Part shown: positions 62,498 through 64,000 of the stretch, one piece after another
Layout of the letters: each line of letters begins with the position of its first letter
Position numbering within the stretch: position 1 is the first letter of the stretch
DNA from: Brachybacterium phenoliresistens
GTDB lineage: Bacteria; Actinomycetota; Actinomycetes; Actinomycetales; Dermabacteraceae
Length of the DNA: 64,000 nucleotides
Direction of reading: 5' to 3'
Assembly (NCBI RefSeq): GCF_000576425.1
Contig: NZ_KK069998.1
Location: 82,648 to 146,647, forward strand
Translations under genes and position numbers: made by a program
The notes under the pieces: model-generated
What the model was told of the DNA's origin: nothing
Databases searched by the model: none
What the model saw: only the letters and a program-made list of their open reading frames with translations

Positions 62498-63892
62498 TCA
62501 GCACTCCGGCAGGGACACCGGCACCGCCGTGACGGCGAGCCCTCCCATGGCCGTCTCCTTGTAGCGCTCGGACATGTCGCGGCCCGTCTGCCGCATCGTC
62601 TCGATGACGGTGTCCAGGGACACGAAGTGCTCCCCGGTGCCGCGCAGGGCGAAGCGGGCCGCGGTGATCGCCTTGACCGCCGCCATGGCGTTGCGCTCGA
62701 TGCAGGGGATCTGGACGAGACCGGCGATCGGGTCGCAGGTCAGGCCCAGGTTGTGCTCCATCGCGATCTCGGCGGCGTTCTCGACCTGGGCGGGCTTGGC
62801 GCCCATCACCTCGGCGAGGCCGGCGGCGGCCATCGAGCATGCCGACCCCACCTCGCCCTGGCAGCCGACCTCGGCCCCCGAGATCGAGGCATGCTCCTTG
62901 TACAGCGAGCCGATCGCCGCCGCGGCCAGCAGGAAGCGCACCGCGACCTCGTCGGGGTCGACATCGGCCAGGTAGTGGGTGGCGAAGTGGAGGACGGCCG
63001 GGATGATCCCCGCCGCGCCGTTGGTCGGGGCGGTGACCACGCGGCCACCGGCGGCGTTCTCCTCGTTCACGGCGAGGGCGGCGAGGGAGACCCATTCGAA
63101 GGCGTTCATCGCCAGGCGCTGCGGGTCCTCGGCGCTGAGGGACTCGTACCAGGGCGCGGCGCGGCGAGGCACCTCCAGCCCGCCGGGCAGCACGCCGTGG
63201 GTGCGCACGCCGCGGTCGATGCAGTCGCTCATCGCCCGCCAGATCCTCAGCGCCCCGGCGCGGATCTCCTCGTCGGTGCGCCACTGCCGCTCGCGCTCGA
63301 GCATGGCCTCGGAGATCGAGATGCCGCGCTCCTCGCATACCTGCAGCAGCTCCGCCCCGGTGGTGAAGACGCGGCGGCCCTCCTCCTCGGCGACGACGGA
63401 GGCGATGGGCTGATCCATGTCCTCGGCGTCGACGACGAAGCCGCCGCCGATGGAGAACAGCTGCCGGCGCACGAGCTCGGTGCCGTCCGCGTCCAGCGCC
63501 ACGAAGGTCATGCCGTTGGAGTGCTGCGGCAGGAAGGTCAGCGGATGCAGGACGATGTCCTCCCCGCGCAGCGCCACCTCGCGCCGCCCGTCCAGGCGGA
63601 GCCCGCCGCGCTCGGCGATGTCCGCCACCCGTGCCCGGCCCGCGATCGGGTCGACGGTCTCCGGGTCTGCGCCCTCGAGGCCCATGATGATGGCGTCCAG
63701 GGTGCCGTGTCCGTGCCCCGTCGCCGCCAGGGAGCCGTACAGGTGCACCTGCACATCGGCGACCCGGTCCCCGATCGCGGGGTCGTCCAGCACCTCCTGC
63801 GCGAAGCGGCTCGCCGCGCGCATCGGTCCCACGGTGTGGGAGCTGGACGGTCCGATGCCGATCTTGAACAGATCGAACAGGCTGACGCTCAC
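62498..63892 (-). CDS. sdaA: L-serine ammonia-lyase, iron-sulfur type (single chain)
   Basis: 464 residues from GTG at 63892 with GAGGAGG six bases before. The beta domain begins [24 protein letters not shown]. The alpha domain carries cluster cysteines Cys344 (GCQGEVG), Cys386 (LTCDPIAG) and Cys397 (IPCIERNAM), with the spacing known from the Legionella enzyme. The protein ends exactly in Cys464 (SLPEC), the tail that in this class occupies the fourth iron site until serine displaces it. It deaminates L-serine to pyruvate in the cytosol. The start overlaps the stop of an upstream gene as GTGA. Confidence 0.96.
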   Translation of the reverse strand: MSVSLFDLFKIGIGPSSSHTVGPMRAASRFAQEVLDDPAIGDRVADVQVHLYGSLAATGHGHGTLDAIIMGLEGADPETVDPIAGRARVADIAERGGLRLDGRREVALRGEDIVLHPLTFLPQHSNGMTFVALDADGTELVRRQLFSIGGGFVVDAEDMDQPIASVVAEEEGRRVFTTGAELLQVCEERGISISEAMLERERQWRTDEEIRAGALRIWRAMSDCIDRGVRTHGVLPGGLEVPRRAAPWYESLSAEDPQRLAMNAFEWVSLAALAVNEENAAGGRVVTAPTNGAAGIIPAVLHFATHYLADVDPDEVAVRFLLAAAAIGSLYKEHASISGAEVGCQGEVGSACSMAAAGLAEVMGAKPAQVENAAEIAMEHNLGLTCDPIAGLVQIPCIERNAMAAVKAITAARFALRGTGEHFVSLDTVIETMRQTGRDMSERYKETAMGGLAVTAVPVSLPEC

Positions 63893-64000
63893 CGCCCGCC
63901 TCCTCGACGCGGGGGCTTGCCGCCGCCGGGACGCTGTCCCCTGCCCCCGGCGGGGCCCCGGCCCGAGCCTCCGGCGCCGCGGCCCCCGGCACCGCGCCCG
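63889..64000 (-). CDS. Gly/Arg-rich C-terminal tail of an upstream gene (partial)
   Basis: The last 36 codons of a gene that enters from the right edge are visible, rich in RGAGG and RGG (ending KPPRRGGGR). Its TGA shares bases with the sdaA GTG, the usual coupled arrangement on this strand. Such tails are found on RNA-binding proteins and DEAD-box helicases, but the fragment is too short to name. Confidence 0.5.
   Translation of the reverse strand, partial: GRGAGGRGAGGSGRGPAGGRGQRPGGGKPPRRGGGR

Noticed and set aside
62295..62500. PRPGPG-type repeat protein tail fused to sdaA
   Set aside because: SdaA ends in its conserved terminal cysteine at 62498. The repeats lie beyond the stop and in another frame.

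Overview
The window reads as chromosomal DNA of a high-GC Actinomycetota, most likely a member of the Micrococcales. Codons are G/C-ended throughout, a small Lsr2 nucleoid protein is present, GTG starts are common, and ATGA/GTGA stop-start overlaps occur at many operon junctions. The housekeeping genes follow an order I know from Mycobacterium tuberculosis (ppa, dacB, tilS, hpt, ftsH, folE, folP, folB/folK, DUF3180, DUF2520, panC, lysS, lsr2, clpC). A Dermabacteraceae/Brachybacterium-like organism would fit, but that is only an impression. I see no tRNA, rRNA, insertion sequence, prophage or CRISPR array.

Layout. At 1-3.9 kb lie an N-acetyltransferase (cut by the edge), a DedA membrane protein and clpC, all on the minus strand. 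From 4.0 to 27.8 kb there is a carbohydrate and lactate island, placed between clpC and lsr2, which are neighbours in mycobacteria. It holds a GntR/FCD regulator; a minus-strand operon for L-fucose oxidation (L-fuconate dehydratase, GH29 fucosidase, mutarotase, aldo/keto reductase, lactonase); a divergent importer operon with two permeases and three paralogous substrate-binding lipoproteins; a second GH29; a DUF624/YesL protein; a GH95 fucosidase; and an operon of an Mqo-family dehydrogenase, lutA, lutB, lutC and an aldose epimerase. From 27.9 to 42.2 kb runs the conserved minus-strand block lsr2, lysS, panC, folate genes, ftsH, hpt, tilS and dacB. From 42.3 to 57.9 kb come ppa, EcsC, peptide deformylase, an orphan sugar-ABC ATPase (MsiK/UgpC-like), a DUF4032 kinase-like protein, rlmB, cysS, a holin-superfamily membrane protein, a LacI regulator, a histidine kinase/response regulator/DUF4097 operon, acs, and a VOC protein behind a tiny ribbon-helix-helix gene. 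From 58 to 64 kb there are two duplicated DUF6318 lipoproteins. The second begins a tightly coupled operon with a PKD protein, an SDR and a degenerate AMP-binding protein. sdaA and the Gly/Arg-rich tail of another gene close the window.

How the island may work (inference). Fucosylated oligosaccharides would be caught by the Tat-exported lipoproteins, imported through the LplB/LplC-type permeases, and powered by the separate MsiK-like ATPase at 44.7 kb. Three fucosidases without signal peptides would release L-fucose inside the cell. Mutarotase, dehydrogenase, lactonase and L-fuconate dehydratase would convert it to 2-keto-3-deoxy-L-fuconate. The last steps are not in the window, but the known oxidative route ends in pyruvate plus L-lactate. 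That would explain why LutABC and an Mqo-family enzyme, possibly a lactate:quinone oxidoreductase, sit next door. The fucose promoter at 9595-9623 is bracketed by two related operator-like palindromes.

Every convergent gene junction in the window carries a strong hairpin, tandem repeats, or both. Three of these junctions (17.4, 54.6 and 62.4 kb) contain short tandem repeat arrays.
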